Of a DNA stretch of 64,000 nucleotides, positions 16,641 through 25,015 are shown one piece after another. The stretch is from Yinghuangia sp035454725 (GTDB lineage: Bacteria > Actinomycetota > Actinomycetes > Streptomycetales > Streptomycetaceae). The stretch's first letter is position 1; every line of letters begins with the position of its first letter. The DNA is taken from positions 1 to 64,000 of the forward strand of contig NZ_JBPKBI010000016.1 of the NCBI RefSeq assembly GCF_051388935.1, written 5' to 3'. The notes beneath the pieces are model-generated. The model did no database searches. It was not told the DNA's origin and was given only the letters and a program-made list of their open reading frames with translations. The translations under genes were made by a program, and so were the position numbers.

Positions 16641-16719
16641 TTCACTACGCTCTTCGTGGCCGTACGCGTACCTTCACCTCGGGGGCAGCCAAGCGCGGCG
16701 GCACAGAGAGGGCGATCGT

Positions 16720-17679
16720 TTGCAGGCCGGTTGGCGGGTGCGGGTGTGCGGTCGCGGGGGCGTGGGGGTCGTCGGTGCCGGAGTCCTGATCCCCGGCGGC
16801 CTGGTGCTCACCTGTGCGCACGTCGTCGCCGGCGCGCTCGGCGAGCCCGCCGACGGTCCGCCGCCGCGGAAGCCCGTCATGGTCGACTTCTCGCCGTGCG
16901 GCGCGCCCGAGCCACGGGCCGCGAGAGTGGTCCACGGCGGCTGGTTCCCGGCGCTCGACCGCAGCGGGGACATCGCGGTGCTCCGGCTGGATTCCGGCGA
17001 ACCACCCCCGGCTGCGGCCCCGGCGCCGCTCGTCGCGGGCAGCCGGGCCGAAGCCGGTGCGGTCCGGGTGTACGGCTATCCGAGCCCGGGGCTGTCGGAC
17101 GGGTTGTGGGTCGCGGCTGCCGTGGCAGGTCCCGGCGGGCCCAACCCGGAGTGGCGCCAGCTCGACGGGACGGGAGACGGGCTCCCCGTGCAACCGGGCT
17201 TCAGCGGGGCCGGGGTGTGGGACCCCGCGCTGCGCGGTGTGCTGGGCCTGGTTGTCGCGGCGTACACGAGGAACCAGGCCAGGGTCGCCTGGATGATTCC
17301 GTGCGATGTCATCGCCCGCGACTGGCCTCCGCTGACCTCGATGCTGGCTCCGACCGCGCCCGAACCCCCGCCCCACCGCGACGACCTGACGCCGCGTCAA
17401 TGCGCCGAGCTGGCACGACTCATCGCGGCCGTCCCGCACTTCGCGACCGCCGCCGGCCGGCACGACCTGGTGTCGCTCCTGCGACCCGAGATCGCCGGCA
17501 TGATCGGCGAACGCCCCGAACCACAGGCGCACTTGTATCAAGTCGTCCGGGTGAGCTGCGACTACGACGGAGGCCTCGACGACCTGCTCCAGGCTATAAA
17601 TGACTTGGTAGGGGACGCGCGCGCCGCGCGCAACGTCGCTGCGGCAGTGCGGCACTTCAGGGACGAAGTGGCCTTGTGA
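16720..17679 (+). CDS. trypsin-like serine protease with C-terminal effector-associated domain
   Basis: A 319-residue cytoplasmic-type protein without signal peptide. Residues 1-215 form a trypsin-like fold with the triad His34 (LTCAHVV), Asp84 (SGDIAVLRL) and Ser162 (QPGFSGAGVWD). Residues 225-319 form a helical domain (LARLIAAVPHF, LYQVVRVSCDYDGGLDDLLQ) that resembles the N-terminal domain of the next protein, the pairing expected of effector-associated adaptor domains (EAD). In vWA-MoxR-VMAP ternary systems such proteases are proposed effectors unleashed by the AAA/vWA module. The start is TTG 16720 after GAGAGGG; GTG 16738 is an alternative. The next gene begins within 2-70 bases. Confidence 0.82.
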   Translation: MQAGWRVRVCGRGGVGVVGAGVLIPGGLVLTCAHVVAGALGEPADGPPPRKPVMVDFSPCGAPEPRAARVVHGGWFPALDRSGDIAVLRLDSGEPPPAAAPAPLVAGSRAEAGAVRVYGYPSPGLSDGLWVAAAVAGPGGPNPEWRQLDGTGDGLPVQPGFSGAGVWDPALRGVLGLVVAAYTRNQARVAWMIPCDVIARDWPPLTSMLAPTAPEPPPHRDDLTPRQCAELARLIAAVPHFATAAGRHDLVSLLRPEIAGMIGERPEPQAHLYQVVRVSCDYDGGLDDLLQAINDLVGDARAARNVAAAVRHFRDEVAL

Positions 17680-17749
17680 CGTGAGTGGGTGGCTGATGCA
17701 GACGTCGACTTGCTCCGCCGAGGCCACAACGGCACACGGGGGAGTGCGG

Positions 17750-19237
17750 ATGGTCCACACCGTCGAGGGTATGTCGCACTGGGAGCGTGTGAGCAGACTC
17801 GTCGAGGCGCTGGAACGGACCAGGCCGATGGGGGATGCCGAGCTCCGGCGCCAATGCCTCGAAGTGGCGGGCGAACGACTGGACATCGACCTGCTGGCGG
17901 TCGTACGCACGGGCGCCGTGCCGCGCAGTCAGCTTTACGACCTCGTGAGGTTGCTGGAGGAACTGCGCGGCGGGCTGTGGGTCCTCGCCGACACCATCAG
18001 CTTCTTCGCCCCGGGCGCCCGCAGCACCGAGGCGTTCCGCCGGCTGGTGTTGGAGACGCCCGTCCAGCCGATGCTGAGCCCGGGCGAACTGCGGGAAATC
18101 CACGTCCTGTTGCGTGCGGTCCCGGACCGGCTGCCGATCGCCGGGATCCACCGCGCGGCCCGTGGCACCTTCGAACACCTGCCGCCCGGACGCGAGGACG
18201 CGGTCGGGGCCTTCGACCATCTCGCGGAGGCGAACGCGCGCGCGGACGGGCTGTTCCCGTTCATGGTCTACATCGAACACCTCGCGGTGCTCGTCCCCCG
18301 CGACCTCGGCGATCCCCTGCGCGCCTGGGACACCGCCGTCGCGGACACGCTCAACGCCACCGACGCGCTACGGGAGTTACGCGCCGGCCTCGTCCCGGTC
18401 GCGGCGCAGCGCGTCGCGAGCCCGGCCTACCTCGCGATCCAGGTCGAACGGATCGACGCCGATGCCGAGCGGTACGCCGTGTCCTCGTGGACCAAAGAGG
18501 ACGCCACCGCGCGGCCGTTTCCGGGGCACCACGAATTGCTCTGCTCCCCCGAGGAGTTGGAAGGGACGGTCGAGACCGTCATCGCCGACGGTGAAGCATC
18601 CCTCGCCGGCCTCGACGCGCAAATCCAATTGGAATTCATTCTGGGGCGCGACCTCATCGGCCGCCTGCCCGTAGACGAATGGGCCACGCACCGCGAGTCC
18701 GGCCTACCGAGACCGATCGTCCGGCACTATCCCGTGGTCCTGCGCAGCCTCGAACGGCAGCGCGAACCGGCATTGCAGCGCGTATGGAACCGCCGTTGGC
18801 GGAGCATGTCCGACCACCCTGGAGAATGCCGATGGCAAGTGTGCGGCGGCCCGGACGGAATCGGCCCCGCCGACCTGCAGGACACCCTCAACCGGGACAC
18901 CGAGGGACAGGTCGTCGCAATTCTTCTGCTCGACGCGCCCGGACCCCGGGAAATCGGAGTCCCGCACGCGTACGACGTCGCCCTGCGGGAGGGGATACCG
19001 GCCATGTTGTGGCATCGCTCCCGAAAATCTGACACCCTCCTGCACGATTTGGCGCAGGAAATACTCGGCGCACCGGAATTCGGCCGATTGCCGGGACGCG
19101 TCCACGAAGCGCGCGTCACGACGCCGGCGTGCGACGGCGTGGCATTGCTGCACGACGACCCGGGCAACCTGTATGCGCGTTGGCGGCCTTATGGGCTTCC
19201 GCGGTCCATGGGGAGGAGACAGTGGGGTGACCAGTGA
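17750..19237 (+). CDS. VMAP-like adaptor protein (vWA-MoxR associated protein) with N-terminal EAD
   Basis: A 495-residue protein. The first 100 residues form an effector-associated helical domain (VSRLVEALERTRPMG, LYDLVRLLEELRGG) matching the C terminus of the protease. The middle is helical. The C-terminal 200 residues carry the VMAP-C signature: IQLEFILGRDLIGRLPVDEW, then YPVVLRSLERQ, a WNRRW block, and a nuclease-like alpha/beta end. VMAP proteins are thought to link the vWA and MoxR partners to the effector. I start at ATG 17750, five bases after GGGGGAG; GTG 17681, one base after the protease stop, is the upstream alternative. Its stop overlaps the MoxR start by 11 bases. Confidence 0.8.
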   Translation: MVHTVEGMSHWERVSRLVEALERTRPMGDAELRRQCLEVAGERLDIDLLAVVRTGAVPRSQLYDLVRLLEELRGGLWVLADTISFFAPGARSTEAFRRLVLETPVQPMLSPGELREIHVLLRAVPDRLPIAGIHRAARGTFEHLPPGREDAVGAFDHLAEANARADGLFPFMVYIEHLAVLVPRDLGDPLRAWDTAVADTLNATDALRELRAGLVPVAAQRVASPAYLAIQVERIDADAERYAVSSWTKEDATARPFPGHHELLCSPEELEGTVETVIADGEASLAGLDAQIQLEFILGRDLIGRLPVDEWATHRESGLPRPIVRHYPVVLRSLERQREPALQRVWNRRWRSMSDHPGECRWQVCGGPDGIGPADLQDTLNRDTEGQVVAILLLDAPGPREIGVPHAYDVALREGIPAMLWHRSRKSDTLLHDLAQEILGAPEFGRLPGRVHEARVTTPACDGVALLHDDPGNLYARWRPYGLPRSMGRRQWGDQ

Positions 19238-20354
19238 CAATCGGTCGAGCGGCGACGGGCCCGCCGCCGGTTCGGATGCGGGCGGGCCGCCGCAAGCGGT
19301 TCCCAACTGGTGGGTTTACCACGGCGACGGGCGGATTCTGCGCGCAGACCTCGACGACGAACTGATGAGGCCGCCGCCGTGGCGGGCCTTCGACGGCGAA
19401 CCGCTCCAACCCCGCCCACCCGAGGACGAAGCCGAGGTCACCCGCCGGATCGGCCCCCGCCGCGCAGCAGCCGAAGGACGCCGCCCGGTCAACATCGATG
19501 AAGCCGACATGGTGAACGCCGCCCTGTACCTGCGGCGCCCGCTCCTGGTCACCGGACGCCCCGGCACGGGGAAGTCCAGCCTTGCCTACCGCGTCACCCG
19601 CGAGCTCGGCTTGGGGCGCGTCCTGCGGTGGCCCATCACCAGTCGTGCTAGCTTGCATTCCGGAATTTATGAGTACGACGGAATCGCCCGCGCACAGGAC
19701 GCCGCGACTTATCGTGCGGAGGCGGAGTCGGACCGCACACATTCGGGTGACCGCGTCGTCGGAAAGACCCGGATCGGCGATTATGTGCGGCTCGGACCGC
19801 TGGGCACGGCGTTGCTTCCGTATCGCCTGCCGCGGGTCCTGCTGATCGACGAACTCGACAAGAGCGACATGGACCTGCCCAACGACCTGCTGAATATCAT
19901 CGAAGAGGGCGAATACCAGATCCCCGAACTCGTGCGCAGTGCCGCGCGTGAGCCGGAGGTCGGCGTCCTCACCGATGATCCGGGCGTTACGGCGGTCATC
20001 CGGAACGGCCGCGTGCGCTGCCGGGCGTTCCCGTTGATCATCATCACCTCCAATGGCGAACGCGATTTTCCCCCGGCGTTTCTGCGGCGCTGCCTCCGTC
20101 TGGAACTGGCAGCCCCTGACGCCGACGAACTCGCCGCGATGGTCGCGACCCGGTTCGGTATCCAGGAAGGCGCCCGGCTCGACGAACTCGTGCGCATTTT
20201 CGTCGCGCACAGCGCCCGGCAAGGCGGACTTCCCACCGACCAATTGCTCAACAGCGTCTATCTCGCGACATCGGACCGTTTCACGCCCGACGCCCACTGG
20301 GACCGCCTGGTCGGCGCGTTGTGGCGGAGCCTCGACGCCGCGGGGCCGGGATGA
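19227..20354 (+). CDS. MoxR-type AAA+ ATPase
   Basis: A 375-residue AAA+ ATPase. It shows Walker A GRPGTGKSS near residue 110, Walker B LLIDELDKSD near 204, sensor 1 IIITSNGERDFP, and arginine finger FLRRCLRL. A Gly/Pro-rich N-terminal tail precedes the ATPase. MoxR proteins are chaperone-like and work with vWA partners, here the N-terminal domain of the next gene. GTG 19227 follows GGGAGGAGAC and lies inside the VMAP gene; the stop overlaps the next start as ATGA. This tight packing fixes the four genes as one operon and suggests a stoichiometric complex. Confidence 0.9.
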   Translation: MTSDNRSSGDGPAAGSDAGGPPQAVPNWWVYHGDGRILRADLDDELMRPPPWRAFDGEPLQPRPPEDEAEVTRRIGPRRAAAEGRRPVNIDEADMVNAALYLRRPLLVTGRPGTGKSSLAYRVTRELGLGRVLRWPITSRASLHSGIYEYDGIARAQDAATYRAEAESDRTHSGDRVVGKTRIGDYVRLGPLGTALLPYRLPRVLLIDELDKSDMDLPNDLLNIIEEGEYQIPELVRSAAREPEVGVLTDDPGVTAVIRNGRVRCRAFPLIIITSNGERDFPPAFLRRCLRLELAAPDADELAAMVATRFGIQEGARLDELVRIFVAHSARQGGLPTDQLLNSVYLATSDRFTPDAHWDRLVGALWRSLDAAGPG

Positions 20355-23300
20355 CCACGCGGGGGCGGCCCCCGGCGCAGGCGTCCGACGTGTTCGGTGG
20401 CCGGGACCTGACCGGTCACGAGGTCGCCGACGCGCTGTGGCTCGCCATGTGCTGGGCCGGACGCACGGGCGGCCCGGCCCGCCCGGAGCCGCGCGGAAAC
20501 TCGCCGGTCGCCGACCCCCCGCTGCCTCGGGCGCGTCGCGGTGGCGGCCCCACGCACCATCCCGTCGACGACAACGGCAGCCGGCACGACTCCGGCGACG
20601 AACCGGCGCCGCCACTGCCACCAGGTGCCGGACACCCCGGCCGCCCCGCTGGACCGGACCCGGAGCCGGGGCGGTCGGCGCCGCAGGAGACACGGACCGC
20701 GCGCCCGGACCAGGATCCGGAGCGGGCCGCGCCGTCCCCTCGGACACCGACGGATCGCTCCGACGGGCCCGTGGCACTCGAGTCCGAGGGAGGCGAAGGC
20801 GAGGGGCGCCCCGAGCCGAGTCCGTCCGCTCCCGCCGCGGACGACGTCGACGCCGTTCCCGTGACGTGGCCCTCGGTTCCCGGGCTGACGGACCGGCGCC
20901 GCCTGGAGCGCGCGTTACGTCCGTTACGACGCCGGGTCCCCTCGACGCGAGACTGGGAGCTCGACGAGGAGGCCACCGCCGATGCCCTGGTCGCGGCCGA
21001 ACCCCGTCTGCCGCGCCTCCGCCCCGCCCGCGAACGCTGGCTCGACATGGTGGTCGTCGCGGACGCCGGGGCGACCATGCCGGTGTGGTGCCACACCGTC
21101 GCGGAATTCACCGAACTCCTGCGCCAAACCGGCGCGTTCCGCACGGTCAACGTGCGGTTGCTGGACACCGACGCGGCCGGCGCCGACCACCTGGAACTGC
21201 GCGGCGCCGCACCGGAAGCGCTGAAATCCGGCCTTGCCGAGCCCATCGGCCCCGCGCGGCGGCGGGTCGTCATGGTGCTGACGGACGCGGCGGGCGCGGC
21301 CTGGCGCTCGGGCGCCGCGCAACGCCTCGTCAGCGGCTGGGGGGAACGGGTGCCGGTGGCCGTGGCCCTTCTGCCGGGCGAGCGCGCGTGGTACCGGACC
21401 TGGCTGGCGACACGGTCGGTCGCCCTTCGCGCGTACGAGCAAATCCCGTCCGGCTCCCGGCTCGTCGTCGAACACGAGCGCGGATGGGACACACCCTCGG
21501 CCGCCGACCAAGGCCGACCGGTGGTCCCCGTCGTCGAACTGTCCGCCGGCCGGCTCCACCGCTGGGCTCGATTGCTCGCGGACGCCCCCGGCACCTGGCC
21601 CCATGCGCGCGTGATGTCCCTCGCACCCGCCGCCCACGACGACGCGAGCCCTCACGAAGGGGTGCCCGATGCAACCACCGCCGCCGAACTCGTCCTGAAC
21701 TTCCGGTCCGCGGCCTCTCCCGTCGCCTTCCGCCTGGCGCAACACCTCGCGGCGTCGCCGCTGACCCTGGCGATGATGGAGATGATCCAGTTCATCGCCG
21801 AACCCGACTCCACGCCGGCGCACCTCGCCGAAGTCGTCACGTCCGGCCTGCTTGTACCCGCGCGGTCCGGCACCGCCGCGTCGGGCGGGCCGGGTGTCGT
21901 CCGGTACGCGTTCCTCCCCGGGGTCGCGGAGGAACTCCTGGCGTCCGCGCGGCGGGTGGACACCGCAGAGGTCATGCTGCGCGTCGTCGACCGCCTCGAT
22001 TCGGTGCTGCCACACATGCGCGGTCTGTTTGTGGCGCCGACCGAACCGGCGTCCGGTGTGCCGACCGGCGCCGACGACTACTACACCCCCGTCGTCCGCG
22101 CCCTCCGCGCCCTTTCGGGTCCCTACCTGCTGTGGGCGGAGCGCCTGCAAGCGCGGCTGAACCCCGCCCCGACCCGCGAGCGGGCCGCGAACCCCCGTGC
22201 ACACTCGGCCGTGGCTGAGAGTGATGGTTTGGATACGCTACGATTTAAGGCGGTTGATGTGCCTGAGAACCCTTTGGATCCTTCCGCATTCGTACCGGAT
22301 CCGGAGAATGCGCTGACCGATTCGGATCGCGGGGGACGAGGGCTCCGCGACGAGCCGAGTTCGGGCAAAGGAGATCCTGGCGCCGTGACCGACAGCGCGC
22401 GCATGCGGCGGCCGGGAGTGGTGGAACGGGCCATCGCGGGACGCCGGAAGGCAGACAGTCCGCCACCGGTGTGGGGCAACATGCCGCCCAGGAACGTCAA
22501 CTTCACCGGCCGCGTCGGTGCGCTGGAGGATCTGCACGCACGACTGACGCAGGGCACCACGGCAGTACTCCCCGAGGCGCTGCACGGCATGGGCGGTGTC
22601 GGCAAGTCACAAATCGCCGTCGAATACGCGTACCGGAACAGTTCCGACTACGACATCGTGTGGTGGATCCCGGCGGGACAGCCCGCGCAGATCCGCGCGG
22701 CATTCGTGGATCTGGCACAGCGGCTCCGCCTGCAGACCGGCGCGGAGGCCAACATCGCTGTTCCGGCCGTGTTGGAGGCCTTGCGCCTCGGCGAACCGTA
22801 CCGGAACTGGCTCCTCGTCTTCGACAACGCGGAGAGCCCCGAAAGTGTCCTGCCGTTCTTCCCTCAAGGCGGAACCGGCCGGATTCTTGTCACTTCCCGG
22901 AACGGACAATGGGTCAATATGGCACGGACCATCGAAGTCGACGTCTTCGCCCGCGACGAGAGCATTGAGCTTCTTCGCCGCCGCGGCCCGGTGCTGACGG
23001 ACGAACAGGCCAACCGCCTGTCCGAGGCACTCGGCGACCTGCCCCTCGCCATCGAGCAAGCCGCGGTCTGGCTGGCCGAGACCGGCATGCGGGCCGAAGA
23101 GTACCTCGAACTCTTCGAGGGCAAGCGCGAGGAGTTCGTCAGCCGACGCGCGGAACTCCTCGAACTCGCCCCGCCGATGGACTACCAGCTCCCGGTCGCC
23201 GCGGCCTGGAACGTCTCCCTCGACCGGCTGCGCGACACCAACCCCGCAGCCCTGCAACTCCTTCAGGTCTGCGCTTACTTCGCGCCCGAGCCGGTCTCCC

Positions 23301-24961
23301 GCAGCCTGTTCATGGCCGGCCGGAACGCCGCTCTGCCCGGACTGCTCGGCGAAATGCTCAGCGACCCGATCCGCCTCGGCCACGCCCTGCGTGAGATCAA
23401 CCGGTACGCGCTCGCCCGCATCGACTACCGCACCGACAGCATCCAACTCCACCGGCTCGTCCAGGCCGTGCTCATCGACCAGATGAGCCCCGAGGAGCGT
23501 GTGGCCATGCGGGAGGCCGCGCACACGCTGCTCGCCGGCAGCGACCCGGGGGAGCCCGGCAGGGTCGCCAACTGGCCCCGGTACGCCGAACTGCTGCCGC
23601 ACCTGCGGGCCACGCGGGCCGTGGAGAGCAAGAACCGCTGGGTCCGGGCCCTTATCGGAAACACGGTCATCTACCTGTTCACCTTCGGCGATGACGAGGC
23701 GTGCCGCGAGCTGGGGCAGGACGCGTACGACACGTGGCGCGAGAACTTCAGCCCCGACGACGCACAGACTCTCTCGCTCGCCCGCCACCTCGGGCACGCC
23801 CTGCGCAGCCTCGGACGCTACCGTGAAGCCGCCGACCTGAACCGCGACACCCTGGAGCGTCTGACCCGGACCGCGGGCGCAGCCGACGAGAACACCCTGC
23901 GCGCCGCGCGCGCCGTAGCCGTCGACCTGCGTGCCGCGGGCGAGTTCGCCGCTGCGGCAGCCATCAACAAGGACGCCTACGAGCTGTCGGTGCGGTCATT
24001 CGGGGAACGCGACCCGTACACGCTCGGCGCGGCTGTCGACTACGCCACCGCGCTGCGCCTGATCGGCGATATCAGTGGGGCCCGCGACCTCGACGCCGTG
24101 ACGCTCCAGATCGCCGTCGAGATTCTCGGCGAGGACGACCTCCTCACGATGCTGCTGGGCAGCCTCTTGGCCCTGGACCTGCGAGAAAGCGGCGATTATG
24201 TGGAAGCCGCCGAGCTGCAGGAGACCAACTCGGCCAGGTTCGACCGCCTTGTCAGCGGCGAACCCCCCGTCGCGTTGACGGCTCTGCGCCACCTTGGCGC
24301 CGCGCGGCGTACGGTCGGTGACCACGAGGGCGCCCTGAAGGCCTGCACCGATGCGTGGAAGCACTACCAGCGGCGACTCGGCGACGACAATCTGGACACG
24401 TTGTGCGCCGCCGCGAGCCTCGCGATTGCGCAACGCCAGGCCGGTGATGCCCGAAGTGCCCGTCGAACCGGCGCGGACACTCTCGACCGGTGCAAGCGGA
24501 CTCTGGGGGACGCGCATCCGTACACGCTCGCGGTCGGGACCAACCTCGCCGTGTCGCTGCGGACCCTGGGGGAGTTCGAGGGCGCTTTGGCCCTGAACCG
24601 CGAGGCGTTCGACGGTTTGACCGCGGCACTGGGGGCCGACCACCCGTACACGCTGGCCACCGCGATCAATTTGGCCAGCGACTTGCACGCGCTCGGCAAC
24701 ACGCAGGAGGCATACGAGCTCGACCAGGACACCCACCGACGGGTCGCGCAGAAATTCGGGGAGGAGCACCCGACGACGCTGGCCTGCGCACTGAACCTCG
24801 CCGCCGACCTGCGCGCACTTGGCCGGACCAATCAGGCCGAGACGCTGTACGCCGGGACACTGGCCGTCATGCGCCGGACCCTGGGCCGCAACCACCCGGC
24901 CACCATCCGGGCGACCGAGGGTGAACGGGCCGACTGCGACCTGGAGTTGATGGTGATCTGA
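20351..24961 (+). CDS. SAV_2336/vWA-like, NB-ARC and TPR protein, FxsT type
   Basis: A 1536-residue multidomain protein. Residues 15-40 resemble the SAV_2336 N-terminal helix (TGHEVADALWLAMCWAGR). Residues 45-170 are a disordered Pro/Arg/Asp-rich linker. Residues 225-430 are a vWA-like domain with WLDMVVVADAGATM in place of the canonical DxSxS metal site. An NB-ARC STAND ATPase follows, with P-loop GMGGVGKSQ near 746 and LLVFDNAE near 821. From about 1085 to the end run eight or nine kinesin-light-chain-like TPRs of about 42 residues (DHPYTLATAINLASDLHALG). This is the layout of FxsT, named for FxSxx-COOH peptide systems. It probably senses a trigger and activates the MoxR/protease partners. 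The start overlaps the MoxR stop by 4 bases. Confidence 0.88.
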   Translation: MTTRGRPPAQASDVFGGRDLTGHEVADALWLAMCWAGRTGGPARPEPRGNSPVADPPLPRARRGGGPTHHPVDDNGSRHDSGDEPAPPLPPGAGHPGRPAGPDPEPGRSAPQETRTARPDQDPERAAPSPRTPTDRSDGPVALESEGGEGEGRPEPSPSAPAADDVDAVPVTWPSVPGLTDRRRLERALRPLRRRVPSTRDWELDEEATADALVAAEPRLPRLRPARERWLDMVVVADAGATMPVWCHTVAEFTELLRQTGAFRTVNVRLLDTDAAGADHLELRGAAPEALKSGLAEPIGPARRRVVMVLTDAAGAAWRSGAAQRLVSGWGERVPVAVALLPGERAWYRTWLATRSVALRAYEQIPSGSRLVVEHERGWDTPSAADQGRPVVPVVELSAGRLHRWARLLADAPGTWPHARVMSLAPAAHDDASPHEGVPDATTAAELVLNFRSAASPVAFRLAQHLAASPLTLAMMEMIQFIAEPDSTPAHLAEVVTSGLLVPARSGTAASGGPGVVRYAFLPGVAEELLASARRVDTAEVMLRVVDRLDSVLPHMRGLFVAPTEPASGVPTGADDYYTPVVRALRALSGPYLLWAERLQARLNPAPTRERAANPRAHSAVAESDGLDTLRFKAVDVPENPLDPSAFVPDPENALTDSDRGGRGLRDEPSSGKGDPGAVTDSARMRRPGVVERAIAGRRKADSPPPVWGNMPPRNVNFTGRVGALEDLHARLTQGTTAVLPEALHGMGGVGKSQIAVEYAYRNSSDYDIVWWIPAGQPAQIRAAFVDLAQRLRLQTGAEANIAVPAVLEALRLGEPYRNWLLVFDNAESPESVLPFFPQGGTGRILVTSRNGQWVNMARTIEVDVFARDESIELLRRRGPVLTDEQANRLSEALGDLPLAIEQAAVWLAETGMRAEEYLELFEGKREEFVSRRAELLELAPPMDYQLPVAAAWNVSLDRLRDTNPAALQLLQVCAYFAPEPVSRSLFMAGRNAALPGLLGEMLSDPIRLGHALREINRYALARIDYRTDSIQLHRLVQAVLIDQMSPEERVAMREAAHTLLAGSDPGEPGRVANWPRYAELLPHLRATRAVESKNRWVRALIGNTVIYLFTFGDDEACRELGQDAYDTWRENFSPDDAQTLSLARHLGHALRSLGRYREAADLNRDTLERLTRTAGAADENTLRAARAVAVDLRAAGEFAAAAAINKDAYELSVRSFGERDPYTLGAAVDYATALRLIGDISGARDLDAVTLQIAVEILGEDDLLTMLLGSLLALDLRESGDYVEAAELQETNSARFDRLVSGEPPVALTALRHLGAARRTVGDHEGALKACTDAWKHYQRRLGDDNLDTLCAAASLAIAQRQAGDARSARRTGADTLDRCKRTLGDAHPYTLAVGTNLAVSLRTLGEFEGALALNREAFDGLTAALGADHPYTLATAINLASDLHALGNTQEAYELDQDTHRRVAQKFGEEHPTTLACALNLAADLRALGRTNQAETLYAGTLAVMRRTLGRNHPATIRATEGERADCDLELMVI

Positions 24962-24974
24962 CCTGTGGGTCGTG

Positions 24975-25013
24975 CGCTGTACGCCGGGCCGGAAACCCGC
25001 CCGGCGTACAGCG
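24975..25013. terminator. bidirectional terminator between convergent operons
   Basis: A perfect 15-bp stem: CGCTGTACGCCGGGC at 24975-24989 pairs with 24999-25013 around a 9-base loop. It sits between the FxsT stop (24961) and the stop of the HExxH gene (25016), so it can end transcripts from both sides. Confidence 0.85.
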
Positions 25014-25015
25014 TT

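Noticed and set aside
16176..17603. A 475-codon + strand frame covering the protease region
   Set aside because: From about 16720 it is the shadow of the protease, whose triad and adaptor domain are in another frame.
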